A model generated the notes under the pieces. It worked only from the letters and a program-made list of their open reading frames with translations. It made no database searches and was not told the DNA's origin. DNA of 64,000 nt from Superficieibacter sp. 1612_C1 (lineage in GTDB: Bacteria > Pseudomonadota > Gammaproteobacteria > Enterobacterales > Enterobacteriaceae). The position numbers were made by a program, and so were the translations under genes. Of this stretch, positions 7,453 through 17,056 are shown piece by piece (position 1 is the stretch's first letter; each line of letters opens with the position of its first letter). The stretch is from contig NZ_JADGMI010000004.1 of the NCBI RefSeq assembly GCF_015234305.1, positions 248,001 to 312,000 on the forward strand, given 5' to 3'.

Positions 7453-9108
7453 ATGCTCAACCAGAAAATGCGCAGTGTGGAGGAAGAGTTGATGCTTGAT
7501 ATTGCGCTCAACTACGCAACCGATCCATGCGAATTAAAACTGGATGAAATGACCGAGGTCGAGCCGGAGCCGGAGATGATCGAAGGGTTCCCGGCATCCG
7601 ATGCCCTGACGCCTGCCGATCGTTATCTCGAACTCTTTGAGCATGTGCAGTCCACGCGTATTTTTGCCGACAGCAAAACGTTTCCGGACTGTGCACCGAA
7701 AATCGATCCGCTGGATATTCTTATCCGCTACCGCCGGGTTAAACGTCGGCCGGGGTTCGATCTGCGCGAGTTTGTTAATGCGCACTTCTGGCTACCACAG
7801 GATTACAGTAAGGAATACATCTCGAATCCTGAGCACTCCCTGAAAGAGCATATTGATAACCTCTGGCCAACGCTGACGCGTGAGCCGCAGGATCATATCC
7901 CGTGGTCGTCGCTGCTCGCCCTGCCGCAGGCTTACATCGTGCCGGGCGGACGTTTTAGCGAAACCTACTACTGGGACTCCTATTTCACTATGCTGGGGCT
8001 GGCGGAAAGCGGCCGTGGCGATCTGCTGAAATGCATGGCGGATAACTTCGCCTGGATGATCGAAATGTACGGTCATATTCCCAACGGCAACCGTACCTAT
8101 TATCTGAGCCGTTCCCAGCCGCCAGTGTTTGCCCTGATGGTTGAACTGTTTGAAGAGGATGGTGTGCGCGGCGCGCGTCGTTACCTCGACCATCTGCTGA
8201 TGGAATACAACTTCTGGATGGACGGTGCGGACTCGCTGATGCTGAATCAGGGCTATCGCCATGTGGTGCGTATGCCTAACGGCGCGCTGCTTAATCGCTA
8301 TTGGGACGACCGCGATACGCCGCGTGACGAATCCTGGCTGGAAGATGTGGAAACCGCGAAGCACTCCAGCCGTCCGGCGAATGAAGTTTATCGCGATCTG
8401 CGCGCAGGTGCGGCTTCCGGCTGGGACTACTCTTCCCGCTGGCTGCGCGATACTGACCGTCTCGCCAGTATCAGGACGACCCAGTTCATCCCTATCGACC
8501 TGAACGCTTTCCTGTTCAAGCTGGAAAGTACCATCGCCAATATCTCAGGCGTCAAAGGCGACCGGGAGACGGAAACAAAATTCCGTCAGAAGGCGGCTGA
8601 GCGCCGCGCTGCCTTGACCCACTATCTGTGGGATGAAAAAGAAGGTTGCTTCCGTGACTATGACTGGCGACGCGAGCAGCAGGCGCGGTTCTCAGCGGCC
8701 AGTATTGTGCCGCTTTATACCGGTATGGCGACGCATGACCAGGCCGACCGTCTTGCTGAGATCGTGCGTGCACGTCTGCTCACGCCGGGCGGGATCATGG
8801 CCAGCGATTCTGAAAGCGGCGAACAGTGGGATAAACCCAACGGCTGGGCACCGCTACAGTGGATGGCGATCCAGGGCTTCAAGCTTTACGGCAACGATGC
8901 GCTGGGCGATGAGATCGCCCACTGCTGGCTGAAAACGGTCAACCACGTTTACCAGCGGCATCATAAGCTGGTCGAGAAATATCATATTGCCGACAGCACG
9001 CCGCAAGAGGGTGGCGGTGGCGAATACCCGTTGCAGGACGGCTTCGGCTGGACTAACGGCGTGGTACGCCGTCTGATTGCGCTGTATGGCGAACCGCCGC
9101 GCGGCTAG
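7453..9108 (+). CDS. treF: Cytoplasmic trehalase
   Basis: A 551-residue glycoside hydrolase family 37 enzyme that splits trehalose into two glucose molecules in the cytoplasm. It matches E. coli TreF along its length; the trehalase signatures [15 protein letters not shown] (about 157-171), [10 protein letters not shown] and [18 protein letters not shown] are present. No signal peptide is seen, which separates it from periplasmic TreA. The start at 7453 (MLNQKM) matches the E. coli start and has CGGAGG about 11 bases upstream; a longer frame from 7381 lacks both. The stop overlaps the 3' end of the next, convergent gene by four bases. Confidence 0.96.
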   Translation: MLNQKMRSVEEELMLDIALNYATDPCELKLDEMTEVEPEPEMIEGFPASDALTPADRYLELFEHVQSTRIFADSKTFPDCAPKIDPLDILIRYRRVKRRPGFDLREFVNAHFWLPQDYSKEYISNPEHSLKEHIDNLWPTLTREPQDHIPWSSLLALPQAYIVPGGRFSETYYWDSYFTMLGLAESGRGDLLKCMADNFAWMIEMYGHIPNGNRTYYLSRSQPPVFALMVELFEEDGVRGARRYLDHLLMEYNFWMDGADSLMLNQGYRHVVRMPNGALLNRYWDDRDTPRDESWLEDVETAKHSSRPANEVYRDLRAGAASGWDYSSRWLRDTDRLASIRTTQFIPIDLNAFLFKLESTIANISGVKGDRETETKFRQKAAERRAALTHYLWDEKEGCFRDYDWRREQQARFSAASIVPLYTGMATHDQADRLAEIVRARLLTPGGIMASDSESGEQWDKPNGWAPLQWMAIQGFKLYGNDALGDEIAHCWLKTVNHVYQRHHKLVEKYHIADSTPQEGGGGEYPLQDGFGWTNGVVRRLIALYGEPPRG

Positions 9109-10691
9109 TGCACCTCGTTGTAAATCGCAGTCTGGATCGCCAGCCATTTTTTATTCTGCGCGTCCGGCTGCGCCTTTGCCCGCCGTTTTGCCTGTTCAGT
9201 ATCATAGCGCTGCCGCTCAACGACCAGCGGCGCGGTACAGAAAGCCTGAAGATACTCCTTACGCATCGACGTTAACGCACCGCCCTGCGCCATCGCGGAA
9301 CCGACGGTGGTCATAAAGCGGCGACAGGGCCTTCTCTCATCCATTTGCAGACGGTAACGCAACAGCAACGTCAGCACCTTATCATTCCCGGCCGCGTGAG
9401 CGGCTTCGGTCCACGAAAGCTTCCAGTTCATGCCGCCGCGCAGAAAAAGCTGCGTCACCTGCGCATCATTGCGATCGATAGCAGAACGCAGGTTGCTGGC
9501 ATCCCAGGTGATGCCCATATTGGTCAGCTGTTCACGCGGGGAGGCCGGTTCGCGTTCCACCTTAACGCCGCTTCCGCCGCTTTGTGCGCTGGCTTGCGGC
9601 GTGGCGCTACTCTGATTGATCATCCATAATCCGCCGCCACACATACCCAGCACGGTAATACCAACCAGCGCCCACAACATCACGGAAATAAGCCGATCGC
9701 GTTCCTGCGCCGAGCGCTTGCGCCGGGGTTCGGGCCGCTCAATGCTGTCGCTGATTTCGGTATTGTCGCCGCCTGAAAGTTGATCCTTCTTACGCGCACT
9801 CTCCCAGAAATCCTCAAGCTCGCTCTCCTGGCGGGAAATAAACGCGGCAGGATTGACGCGAGTCTTATTAAGCGCAAAAGCTTGCTGAACCGGGGCGATA
9901 ATTTGCTGACTGTAGTGATCGAGCAACGCTCGCTGCGCCAGGCTTAGCGGCTCTCCGGCAATCACCCTGTTACGGATTTGCCGGCAGTCTTCGAGAAAAT
10001 GTTGCAGCGTGGCGCGGGGTTCCACAAACAAACTGAGCGTGGAGGGGTCGTTGAACAGCGGAGCATAGTGGCGGGCAAACTCTTTTTTATCGACCAGCAT
10101 CAGGGCCAGCTCGCTAAAGCGCATCCCGCTCAGCACATCGTGACGTTCACCCAGTTTAAGCCAGCGCCGCACTTTGTCGGCACCAAACTGTATTTTTAGC
10201 TGGTTATTAAGACGCACCGGATCGGGCCAGGCCTGAGCGATCAGGGCTTTGAGCGTCAGCTCCAGGGTGCGTAATTGCTCCTGAGCCTGCTGCTGAGCGC
10301 GAGTGTCTGCCTCTTCCGGCGCAGAGAATTTCAACAGCGGCTGTTTCTGGCGCAGATACTCCAGCTCCGTCACGAAACGCAGAGCGACAATCAACTGATG
10401 ATGACTCACCTCCTGCCCGCGTTCATACTGCGGAACCCACTGCTGGAGATGGCGTAAGTGCAGCGTAAAACGGCTCATCTGCGCATCATTCAGATTAAGC
10501 CTTTGTGCGACGCTGGCCCAGCCGCCAAGACTCAGACGGGCCTGATCCAGCTGATCCAAAAACCAGCGCGGGTCTTTTCCTTCCGTCACCTTAACATTAA
10601 GCAGGAGCAAAATTTCCAGCGATGCCTGGCGAATGATCGCAAGGCAGTGTTCAAACTGCTCGCGAATCTGGTGTGCTGTACTGGTGACCAT
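9105..10691 (-). CDS. Membrane-anchored HEPN-like protein (STY4199-type) with ankyrin-like tail
   Basis: A 528-residue protein of unknown function. I chose the ATG at 10691 (GGAAAGAGA just upstream); a longer frame to 10817 lacks such support. A mostly helical cytoplasmic part (1-330) contains a segment, about 185-275, with the look of HEPN-type domains, but I see no canonical R-X4-6-H ribonuclease motif. One membrane helix follows at about 334-358 ([20 protein letters not shown]), after a basic stretch, then a tail with an ankyrin-like unit ([18 protein letters not shown]). From memory this family is named STY4199 after a Salmonella Typhi gene near treF; I could not verify this. It replaces yhjA of E. 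coli in this position and is divergent from a lysozyme-like gene. Confidence 0.65.
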   Translation of the reverse strand: MVTSTAHQIREQFEHCLAIIRQASLEILLLLNVKVTEGKDPRWFLDQLDQARLSLGGWASVAQRLNLNDAQMSRFTLHLRHLQQWVPQYERGQEVSHHQLIVALRFVTELEYLRQKQPLLKFSAPEEADTRAQQQAQEQLRTLELTLKALIAQAWPDPVRLNNQLKIQFGADKVRRWLKLGERHDVLSGMRFSELALMLVDKKEFARHYAPLFNDPSTLSLFVEPRATLQHFLEDCRQIRNRVIAGEPLSLAQRALLDHYSQQIIAPVQQAFALNKTRVNPAAFISRQESELEDFWESARKKDQLSGGDNTEISDSIERPEPRRKRSAQERDRLISVMLWALVGITVLGMCGGGLWMINQSSATPQASAQSGGSGVKVEREPASPREQLTNMGITWDASNLRSAIDRNDAQVTQLFLRGGMNWKLSWTEAAHAAGNDKVLTLLLRYRLQMDERRPCRRFMTTVGSAMAQGGALTSMRKEYLQAFCTAPLVVERQRYDTEQAKRRAKAQPDAQNKKWLAIQTAIYNEVH

Positions 10692-10891
10692 TCTCTTTCC
10701 CGCGCCGCCTAAAAATGAAACCGATTGTAAAGTGCGGTTAAAAGATATAACAAATTCTGTTTCAATACAGTGATCTATGCATCTCCACAACGGCATTTTT
10801 TTTGTCTGCGAATTCACCCTGGGCCATCTGGCAAGTGTTTCCCCTCCGCGCTTTACCTTAGACTGCCAGCCAGTAACAGGAGGAAATAACT

Positions 10892-11359
10892 ATGGCGCAG
10901 CAACCGTTAACGATTAGTCTGGCAGGCATTGAGCTGATAAAAAAATATCAGGGACTTAACCTGGAACAATATCAGGATGAAAGTGGACTCTGGGTGATTG
11001 GCTATGGGCATATGATCGCCTGCTATGAAAACTTTGCCGGCCCGCTAACGCCAGAAACGGCTGAAGCCCTGCTGATCCTGGATATTCAGCGCTGCCAATG
11101 TTTGCTGCAACAGTGCCTGGAAATTAGTCTGAATCAGCCGCAATATGACGCCCTGGTTTCCCTGGCATTGAGTTGTGGTAATGAAGCGTTTTACCAGTCA
11201 GCGATCCTCAAACATATTAACGCCCGCCAGTTTGATGAGGCGCTGGCAGAATGGGAAAAAGCGATTGTGCTTAATGGAAGGAAGATTAACAGCCTGACGC
11301 CGCAACGTCAGGCTGAGTGCGCCTTATTTCTTCAGGGTGGTGAAGTCGGGACGCGTTAG
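10892..11359 (+). CDS. Lysozyme-like (GH24 fold) protein, probably catalytically inactive
   Basis: A 155-residue protein that aligns without gaps to the start of phage T4-type lysozymes: IELIKKYQGLNLEQYQDESG followed by LWVIGYGH. In T4 lysozyme the catalytic residues are Glu11, Asp20 and Thr26; here the same columns hold Gln20, Asp29 and Val35, so two of three are lost. There is no signal peptide or membrane anchor. It is a single gene in chromosomal context with no other phage genes, preceded by AGGAGG. A domesticated peptidoglycan-binding or regulatory role is possible, perhaps with the divergent HEPN-like protein, but no function can be assigned. Confidence 0.75.
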   Translation: MAQQPLTISLAGIELIKKYQGLNLEQYQDESGLWVIGYGHMIACYENFAGPLTPETAEALLILDIQRCQCLLQQCLEISLNQPQYDALVSLALSCGNEAFYQSAILKHINARQFDEALAEWEKAIVLNGRKINSLTPQRQAECALFLQGGEVGTR

Positions 11360-11970
11360 TGGCAGCTTGTTTCGTTAAACATCATCGCTGCCTGAGTACG
11401 ATTTTTAACATCAAGGCGGCGGTAAATAGACTCAAGGTGAGCCTTAACCGTGCCGGCGCTGATATTCAGCGTACGACTAATTTGTTTATTAGAATCACCT
11501 GCGGCCAGTAGCTTCAGTATTTCGCGCTGCCGACTACTAAGGTGCTGTAACTCCTGATCGTTGTCACTTTCTTCATGTGTTACCAGCCAGTCACCTGGCA
11601 GACACATCAACCCCATTGCCACACTATTAATCGCTATCGCGAACTTATCAGGCTCTGAATCGCGCTGTACGACCGCCAGGACGTTATAACGCAACGCGTC
11701 CTGTAACCACTCTTTCGTACAATCAGACGCCACCAATAACACCCGACTCTGGGGGAAACGCTCGTTTTTCTCCTGAAGGATGGACTGGCAAAGATCGCGC
11801 TCTATATCACCATCGAGGATTAAAATAGCCTCGGGGCGATCCTCCAGACAACGCCACAGATCCTCTGCCTGACTGAGCCCCTGGATATCTATTTCCGGAA
11901 TCAACTCCTGTAAACTTATCTTCATTCCATGTATAAATATTGACTGCCTGTCAAACATGATCACCTGCAT
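11356..11970 (-). CDS. yhjB: LuxR-family transcriptional regulator YhjB
   Basis: A 204-residue protein like E. coli YhjB. The N-terminal half resembles a response-regulator receiver: an acidic residue in MFDRQ and an aspartate in LILDGD near residue 53 are present, but the conserved lysine region reads AVVQRD, so the receiver may not work in the standard way. The C-terminal LuxR helix-turn-helix (about 143-200) is intact: LSSRQREILKLLAAGDSNKQ with NISAGTVKAHL. No partner histidine kinase is nearby. Its stop overlaps the end of the convergent lysozyme-like gene by four bases. Confidence 0.9.
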   Translation of the reverse strand: MQVIMFDRQSIFIHGMKISLQELIPEIDIQGLSQAEDLWRCLEDRPEAILILDGDIERDLCQSILQEKNERFPQSRVLLVASDCTKEWLQDALRYNVLAVVQRDSEPDKFAIAINSVAMGLMCLPGDWLVTHEESDNDQELQHLSSRQREILKLLAAGDSNKQISRTLNISAGTVKAHLESIYRRLDVKNRTQAAMMFNETSCH

Positions 11971-12365
11971 TACTCTTTCTCCATCGAAAAGCTATTGACC
12001 CATAAGCATGGTGGAAGGGTATTCTCAGCAAGCTGAAATAAATACTTGCTGCTTAGCCTGGGGCATTTTACCGATGATGATGAGAAGTAAAAGATAATGT
12101 TCGTCAATAATTACCGCCGTGGCATAATTATTACAAATTAGTGATTTACATCAACCTTTTATTAAGGATTTCCTGAAAGGAATAAACGGTAGGCATATTA
12201 TTAATATTAATTCAGGGGGATATTAACGAGCCTGTGTCAAAAGGGGAAGGGGAATTTCCCAAGAGTTTGTTACAAAGTAATATTTAGCATTAAAAGTGAA
12301 AAAACATTCTATTTAAGATTAATGAAAGTAATGTCAGCTTTTCTCATAAGAAAAGCTGATTTTTA
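11971..12365. other. AT-rich intergenic region upstream of yhjB, ending in a plus-strand terminator
   Basis: No protein gene is supported in these 395 bases, which should hold the yhjB promoter. A perfect 11-bp hairpin (12334-12344 and 12349-12359, loop CATA) followed by TTTTTATT at 12360-12366 has the form of an intrinsic terminator for plus-strand transcription. No plus-strand gene lies upstream to use it (yhjB and the SDR gene are both minus), which raises the possibility of an unannotated short RNA ending here. Confidence 0.45.
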
Positions 12366-13124
12366 TTACAGCAACATCCCGCCAGAAACCTCTACCCGCT
12401 GCGCCGTCATCCAGTGGAGTTCGTCGCTTAAAAGCACAGCAATGGCATTGCCGATATCCTCCGGCAAGCCTGCTCGTCCCAGCGCGGTTTGTGAAGAGAC
12501 GAACTGATTAAGCTGCGCATTATCACGTACCGCACCGCCGCTGAAGTCGGTTTCAGTGGCACCGGGTGCAATGCTGTTCACCGTGATCCCGCGCGCGCCC
12601 AGCTCTCTGGCCTGGTAACGCGTCAGCACCTCCATAGCACCCTTCATTGCGGCATAGGCGCTGTGTCCCGGCAGCGTAAATCGCGCCAGCCCGGTTGAGA
12701 CATTCAGAATACGCCCACCATCAGCCAGCAGAGGTAATAAGCCCTGCGTCAAAAAGAAGGGACCTTTAAAATGGATGTTCATTAATTCGTCAAATTGCGC
12801 TTCTGTCGTGTCAGCAAAAGAGGCGTGTAAGCCGATTCCGGCATTGTTTATTAAATAATCAAAATTGTGACGCTGCCAGAGGTCATTAAGCCGTTGGTGG
12901 ACCTCAGCGATAAAATCGCCAAAACCTGCTGTATCGCCGACATCCAGCGCCAGTGCTACCGCCTTGCCCCCTTTTTGCTCAATTTCACGCACGACATCCT
13001 GCGCGGCGTTCGGGTTTTTATGATAAGTGAGGATAATCGCAACTCCCCGCTCCGCCAGTTTTAGCGCTGCGTTTTTCCCCAAACCACGGCTGCCACCTGT
13101 CACTAATGCAATACGTTGCTTCAT
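12366..13124 (-). CDS. Short-chain dehydrogenase/reductase (SDR family)
   Basis: A 252-residue classical SDR related to FabG-type reductases. The cofactor loop TGGSRGLG (about 9-16), NNAG (about 92-95), the catalytic serine in NVSTG and the YxxxK pair in YAAMK are all present, so it should be an active NAD(P)H-dependent oxidoreductase. The substrate is unknown. It is divergent from the LysR gene yhjC across 117 bases, a typical arrangement for a regulator and its target. In E. coli K-12 yhjB and yhjC are neighbours without this gene. Confidence 0.88.
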   Translation of the reverse strand: MKQRIALVTGGSRGLGKNAALKLAERGVAIILTYHKNPNAAQDVVREIEQKGGKAVALALDVGDTAGFGDFIAEVHQRLNDLWQRHNFDYLINNAGIGLHASFADTTEAQFDELMNIHFKGPFFLTQGLLPLLADGGRILNVSTGLARFTLPGHSAYAAMKGAMEVLTRYQARELGARGITVNSIAPGATETDFSGGAVRDNAQLNQFVSSQTALGRAGLPEDIGNAIAVLLSDELHWMTAQRVEVSGGMLL

Positions 13125-13153
13125 AAAAACCTCATTTCAGCGTTGTGTTGATT

Positions 13154-13217
13154 GTGAAACAGCTTATTAGCTGCTAAAGAATCAATAAAGATTGCAATTT
13201 GTGTTTTACTGTTTCAC
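13154..13217. promoter_or_regulatory. Inverted repeat in the SDR-yhjC divergent promoter region
   Basis: GTGAAACAG at 13154-13162 and CTGTTTCAC at 13209-13217 form a perfect 9-bp inverted repeat with 55 bases between equivalent positions, about five helical turns. Such paired half-sites suit a LysR-type tetramer bending DNA between two divergent genes. Assignment to YhjC is inferred from position. Confidence 0.45.
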
Positions 13218-13241
13218 TTACAACAACAATAAGGGGCCGCG

Positions 13242-14141
13242 ATGGATAAAATTTACGCAATGCAATTATTCGTTCGCGTAGCAGAGCTGGAGAGTTTTTC
13301 CCGTGCAGCAGAAGCGCTCAGGCTACCGAAAGGGAGCGTGTCGCGCCATATTCAGGCGCTCGAAAATCAGCTTCAGACCCGGTTGCTGCATCGCACCACC
13401 CGGCGTGTTCAGCTTACGCAGGATGGAATGGTGTATTACGAGCGGGCGAAGGATCTACTCAGCAATCTGGAGGAGCTGGATGGCATGTTCCAGCACGATC
13501 CCGGCAGCCTGAGCGGAATACTGCGCGTGGATATGCCCGTGGCGATGGCTAAAAATATGGTCATTCCCCACCTGCCCGCTTTTGTACAGCAGTATCCAGG
13601 AATTGAAATCGAACTCAGCAGCAGCGACCGGCTGGTGGACGTGATCCGTGAAGGCTTTGACTGCGTGGTGCGGGTCGGGACGTTGAAGGACTCCGGTCTG
13701 ATTGCCCGCCCGCTCGGTAAGATGTCACTGATTAACTGCGCCAGCCCGGATTATCTGGCGCGTTTCGGCTATCCGGAAACGCCGGAGGATTTAGCCAGTC
13801 ATGCCCTGGTTTACTACGCGGTGAATACCGGCGTGCGTCCGCAAGGATTCGAAATTTACAGCAATAACGTCACACGCTGGGTGAAGGCAGGCGGTATTTT
13901 AACGGTCAATAGCACCGAAACGTATCACGCGGCATGTCTGGCGGGGCTGGGGATTATTCAGGTTCCACGGGTGGGCGTGAAGGACGCGTTGCGCAGTAAA
14001 AAACTGGTTGAGATCCTGCCGCAGCACCGCGCGCAGCCGATGCCGGTCTCGCTGATTTATCCGCACCGGCGTAATCTCTCCCGGCGCGTACATCTGTTTA
14101 TGGAATGGTTAACTGGCGTAATGAAAACCTACGTCGATTAA
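13242..14141 (+). CDS. yhjC: LysR-family transcriptional regulator YhjC
   Basis: A 299-residue LysR-type regulator matching E. coli YhjC in length and sequence. The winged helix-turn-helix is at 1-60 (AELESFSRAAEALRLPKGSV), followed by the effector-binding domain from about 90 (SGILRVDMP). The ATG at 13242 follows AAGGGG. It is divergent from an SDR gene that is its most likely local target. The effector is unknown. Confidence 0.9.
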   Translation: MDKIYAMQLFVRVAELESFSRAAEALRLPKGSVSRHIQALENQLQTRLLHRTTRRVQLTQDGMVYYERAKDLLSNLEELDGMFQHDPGSLSGILRVDMPVAMAKNMVIPHLPAFVQQYPGIEIELSSSDRLVDVIREGFDCVVRVGTLKDSGLIARPLGKMSLINCASPDYLARFGYPETPEDLASHALVYYAVNTGVRPQGFEIYSNNVTRWVKAGGILTVNSTETYHAACLAGLGIIQVPRVGVKDALRSKKLVEILPQHRAQPMPVSLIYPHRRNLSRRVHLFMEWLTGVMKTYVD

Positions 14142-14196
14142 CCGTGACTATAATTGCCTTATACGTCACGTATTCATAAAAAGGAATCTCTCTCTA

Positions 14197-15267
14197 ATGA
14201 CGCCGGAAAATGATGAAAAGCGCCCCGTAACCGAGCTGGACTATAAGCCCGTCAAAAAGGTGGTAACGGACGATCCTCCGGCTACAACGCCGGATGCCCA
14301 GAAAGACGAGAAGGAAAAGCCAGAGCCTGAAAAGAAAGAGTCTGACGGCGGTGTCATCGCGACGGTGACGGAGACGGCGGAAAAAATCCAGCGCCGTCCC
14401 ATGATTGCGCACCTGATCCGCGCCACGGAACGCTTTAATGACAGGCTGGGTAATCAGTTTGGCGCGGCCATCACCTATTTCTCTTTCTTATCGATGATCC
14501 CTATCCTGATGGTCTGTTTTGCGGCCGCTGGTTTCATCCTCGCCTCTCACCCGACGCTCTTGCAGGATATTTTCAATAAAATCCTCGACAGTGTGAATGA
14601 CCCGACCACGGCAACGACCCTGAAAAGTACCATCAGTACCGCCGTGCAGCAGCGTACCACGGTCGGGATTGTCGGCCTGCTGGTGGCGCTCTATTCCGGG
14701 GTGAACTGGGTGGGCAACCTGCGCGAAGCCATCCGCGCCCAGTCGCGCGATGTCTGGGAGAGTAAAACGCAGGACGATGAAAAATTCTGGGTAAAATATA
14801 TTCGCGATTTTATCTCGCTGATCGGTCTGCTGGTCGCGCTGGTGATCACGTTGTCGATTACCTCTATCGCCGGGGCGGCGCAGGAAAAAATTATCTCCTG
14901 GCTTTATCTGGACTACATCGACTGGCTGAAACCGGTCTGGCAGCTGATCGGCCTGGCGATATCGATTTGCGCCAACTATCTGCTGTTCTTCTGGATCTTC
15001 TGGCGTCTGCCGCGCCACCGTCCGCGTCGCAAGGCGCTGATGCGCGGGACGCTGCTTGCGGCGATAGGCTTTGAGGTCATTAAAATCATCATGACCTGGA
15101 CGCTGCCTTCGCTGGCTACCTCGCCTTCCGGCGCGGCATTTGGTTCGGTGCTGGGCGTGATGGCGTTCTTCTACTTCTTTGCCCGTTTGACGCTGTTCTG
15201 CGCGGCGTGGATCGCGACGGCAGAGTACAAAGACGATCCGCATATGCCGGGTAAAGGGCACCATTAA
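14197..15267 (+). CDS. yhjD: Inner membrane protein YhjD (YihY/BrkB family)
   Basis: A 356-residue inner membrane protein of the YihY/BrkB (formerly RNase BN) family with six predicted membrane segments between about residues 90 and 345. E. coli YhjD is about 337 residues; this one has a long charged, lysine- and glutamate-rich N-terminal stretch (1-65) before the first hydrophobic region. Altered YhjD was reported to let E. coli survive with lipid IVA, hinting at a role in lipid A or envelope transport; its normal job is not settled. AAGGAA precedes the start. Confidence 0.9.
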   Translation: MTPENDEKRPVTELDYKPVKKVVTDDPPATTPDAQKDEKEKPEPEKKESDGGVIATVTETAEKIQRRPMIAHLIRATERFNDRLGNQFGAAITYFSFLSMIPILMVCFAAAGFILASHPTLLQDIFNKILDSVNDPTTATTLKSTISTAVQQRTTVGIVGLLVALYSGVNWVGNLREAIRAQSRDVWESKTQDDEKFWVKYIRDFISLIGLLVALVITLSITSIAGAAQEKIISWLYLDYIDWLKPVWQLIGLAISICANYLLFFWIFWRLPRHRPRRKALMRGTLLAAIGFEVIKIIMTWTLPSLATSPSGAAFGSVLGVMAFFYFFARLTLFCAAWIATAEYKDDPHMPGKGHH

Positions 15268-15276
15268 AATCCCATC

Positions 15277-15310
15277 GCGGGCTGAGCGAAAAAGCAAAAT
15301 CTTAGCCCGC
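15277..15310 (+). terminator. Hairpin after yhjD
   Basis: GCGGGCT at 15277-15283 pairs with AGCCCGC at 15304-15310 around a 20-base loop, shortly after the yhjD stop. No strong T run follows directly, so termination is possible but weakly supported. Confidence 0.35.
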
Positions 15311-15541
15311 GCCTTCATTTCAGCAGATAAAACTAACCTGTAACTTTTATTTAACCTAAACCTGGTTTTAAATGCTAACTTTTAAATTCTGTGAAGCATT
15401 TCATAGACCATAACTTACAGGTATGAACATTATTCACTTTTCGCTTGTTTTTTAACCGCCTCGCTATCCCCTTCAGGATTGAAATGTCGCTTTTGCTGTG
15501 CGTAATATGGCTTTTCGATGGTCATAAAATAAGAAATATCT

Positions 15542-16867
15542 ATGCAAGCAACCGCCACAACTACGCTCGACAATGCCGCCGACATCGCACCGGTCAACTC
15601 CCGTAATAAGGTCGTCGTTGCCTCCCTCATTGGTACTGCCATTGAGTTTTTCGACTTCTATATTTACGCCACCGCTGCGGTGATCGTTTTTCCGCATATT
15701 TTCTTCCCGCAGGGCGATCCGACCGCGGCGACGCTACAGTCACTGGCGACATTCGCCATTGCCTTCATCGCGCGTCCTATCGGCTCAGCGCTATTTGGTC
15801 ACTTTGGCGACCGCGTAGGTCGTAAGGTGACGCTGGTCGCGTCGCTACTGACCATGGGAATTTCGACGGTGGTTATCGGTTTGCTTCCCAGCTACGCCAC
15901 CATCGGTATTTTTGCGCCGCTGCTGCTGGCATTGGCTCGTTTTGGTCAGGGTTTAGGTCTGGGCGGTGAATGGGGCGGCGCGGCGTTGCTGGCGACAGAA
16001 AACGCTCCACCTCGCAAACGGGCACTGTACGGCTCTTTCCCGCAGCTTGGTGCCCCGATTGGCTTCTTCTTTGCCAACGGCACGTTTCTGCTGCTCTCCT
16101 GGCTGCTGACCGACGAGCAGTTTATGCAGTGGGGCTGGCGCGTGCCGTTTATCTTCTCTGCGGTGCTGGTGTTGATCGGCCTGTACGTGCGCGTATCGCT
16201 GCATGAGACGCCGGTCTTTGCCAAAGTCGCTGCCGCGAAGAAACAGGTGAAAGTCCCGATGGGAACGTTGCTGTCGAAGCACCTGCGCGTGACCGTGCTG
16301 GGCACGTTTATTATGCTGGCAACGTATACGCTGTTCTACATTATGACCGTCTATTCGATGACCTTCAGTACCACGGCTGCACCGCAGGGGCTTGGTTTGC
16401 CGCGTAATGAAGTGCTGTGGATGCTGATGATGGCGGTAATTGGTTTTGGCGTGATGGTGCCGATTGCCGGGCTGCTGGCGGACGCGTTTGGTCGTCGGAA
16501 AAGCATGATTGTGATCACCACGCTGATTATCCTGTTCGCGCTGTTCGTGTTCCCGCCGCTGCTGGGCTCGGGAAATCCGCTGCTGGTGATGGCGTATCTG
16601 CTGATTGGCCTGAGCCTGATGGGGCTGACCTTCGGCCCAATGGGCGCGCTGCTGCCGGAGTTGTTCCCGACCGAAGTACGTTACACCGGGGCGTCGTTCT
16701 CTTATAACGTATCATCGATTCTGGGCGCGTCGGTTGCGCCGTATATCGCCACCTGGCTCCAGGCGAATTACGGTCTGGCTTACGTCGGGTTCTATCTGGC
16801 CGCGATGGCGGCGCTGACGTTGATTGCGCTGCTGCTGACCCACGAAACCCGTCACCAGTCGCTGTAA
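15542..16867 (+). CDS. yhjE: MFS transporter YhjE (metabolite:H+ symporter type)
   Basis: A 441-residue major facilitator with twelve predicted membrane helices, collinear with E. coli YhjE. The family signatures GHFGDRVGRK (loop 2-3, near residue 83) and GLLADAFGRRKS (loop 8-9) are present, together with the PELFPTEVRYTG motif of metabolite:proton symporters such as ProP and KgtP. The natural substrate has not been established to my knowledge. It is preceded by 274 bases with no gene. Confidence 0.92.
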   Translation: MQATATTTLDNAADIAPVNSRNKVVVASLIGTAIEFFDFYIYATAAVIVFPHIFFPQGDPTAATLQSLATFAIAFIARPIGSALFGHFGDRVGRKVTLVASLLTMGISTVVIGLLPSYATIGIFAPLLLALARFGQGLGLGGEWGGAALLATENAPPRKRALYGSFPQLGAPIGFFFANGTFLLLSWLLTDEQFMQWGWRVPFIFSAVLVLIGLYVRVSLHETPVFAKVAAAKKQVKVPMGTLLSKHLRVTVLGTFIMLATYTLFYIMTVYSMTFSTTAAPQGLGLPRNEVLWMLMMAVIGFGVMVPIAGLLADAFGRRKSMIVITTLIILFALFVFPPLLGSGNPLLVMAYLLIGLSLMGLTFGPMGALLPELFPTEVRYTGASFSYNVSSILGASVAPYIATWLQANYGLAYVGFYLAAMAALTLIALLLTHETRHQSL

Positions 16868-16900
16868 TACCTTAACGCCGAATAAGCGCCGCACCGTAAT

Positions 16901-17012
16901 GCCGGGCGGCGCTGCGCTTGCCCGGCCTACGATTAACTCCAGCCTGGCACCCACCTTCTGAATCAACCCCTTACACCAGACCGTAGGCCCGGTAAGCGAA
17001 GCGCCACCGGGC
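16901..17012. repeat. BIME: two inverted REP elements between yhjE and yhjG
   Basis: A REP unit (16901-16930, GCCGGGCGGCGCTGCGCTTG and following) and an inverted partner (16983-17012) flank 52 bases of spacer. This is the enteric BIME pattern between convergent genes; it may stabilise mRNA 3' ends or bind DNA gyrase. Confidence 0.85.
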
Positions 17013-17056
17013 AGGGTATCGCGCCGCCGTCACGTTATACGGGGCGCGATTTTGCC

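Noticed and set aside
10892-11359. Prophage remnant signalled by the lysozyme gene
   Set aside because: No holin, spanin, integrase or structural phage gene lies nearby and both flanks are conserved chromosomal genes.
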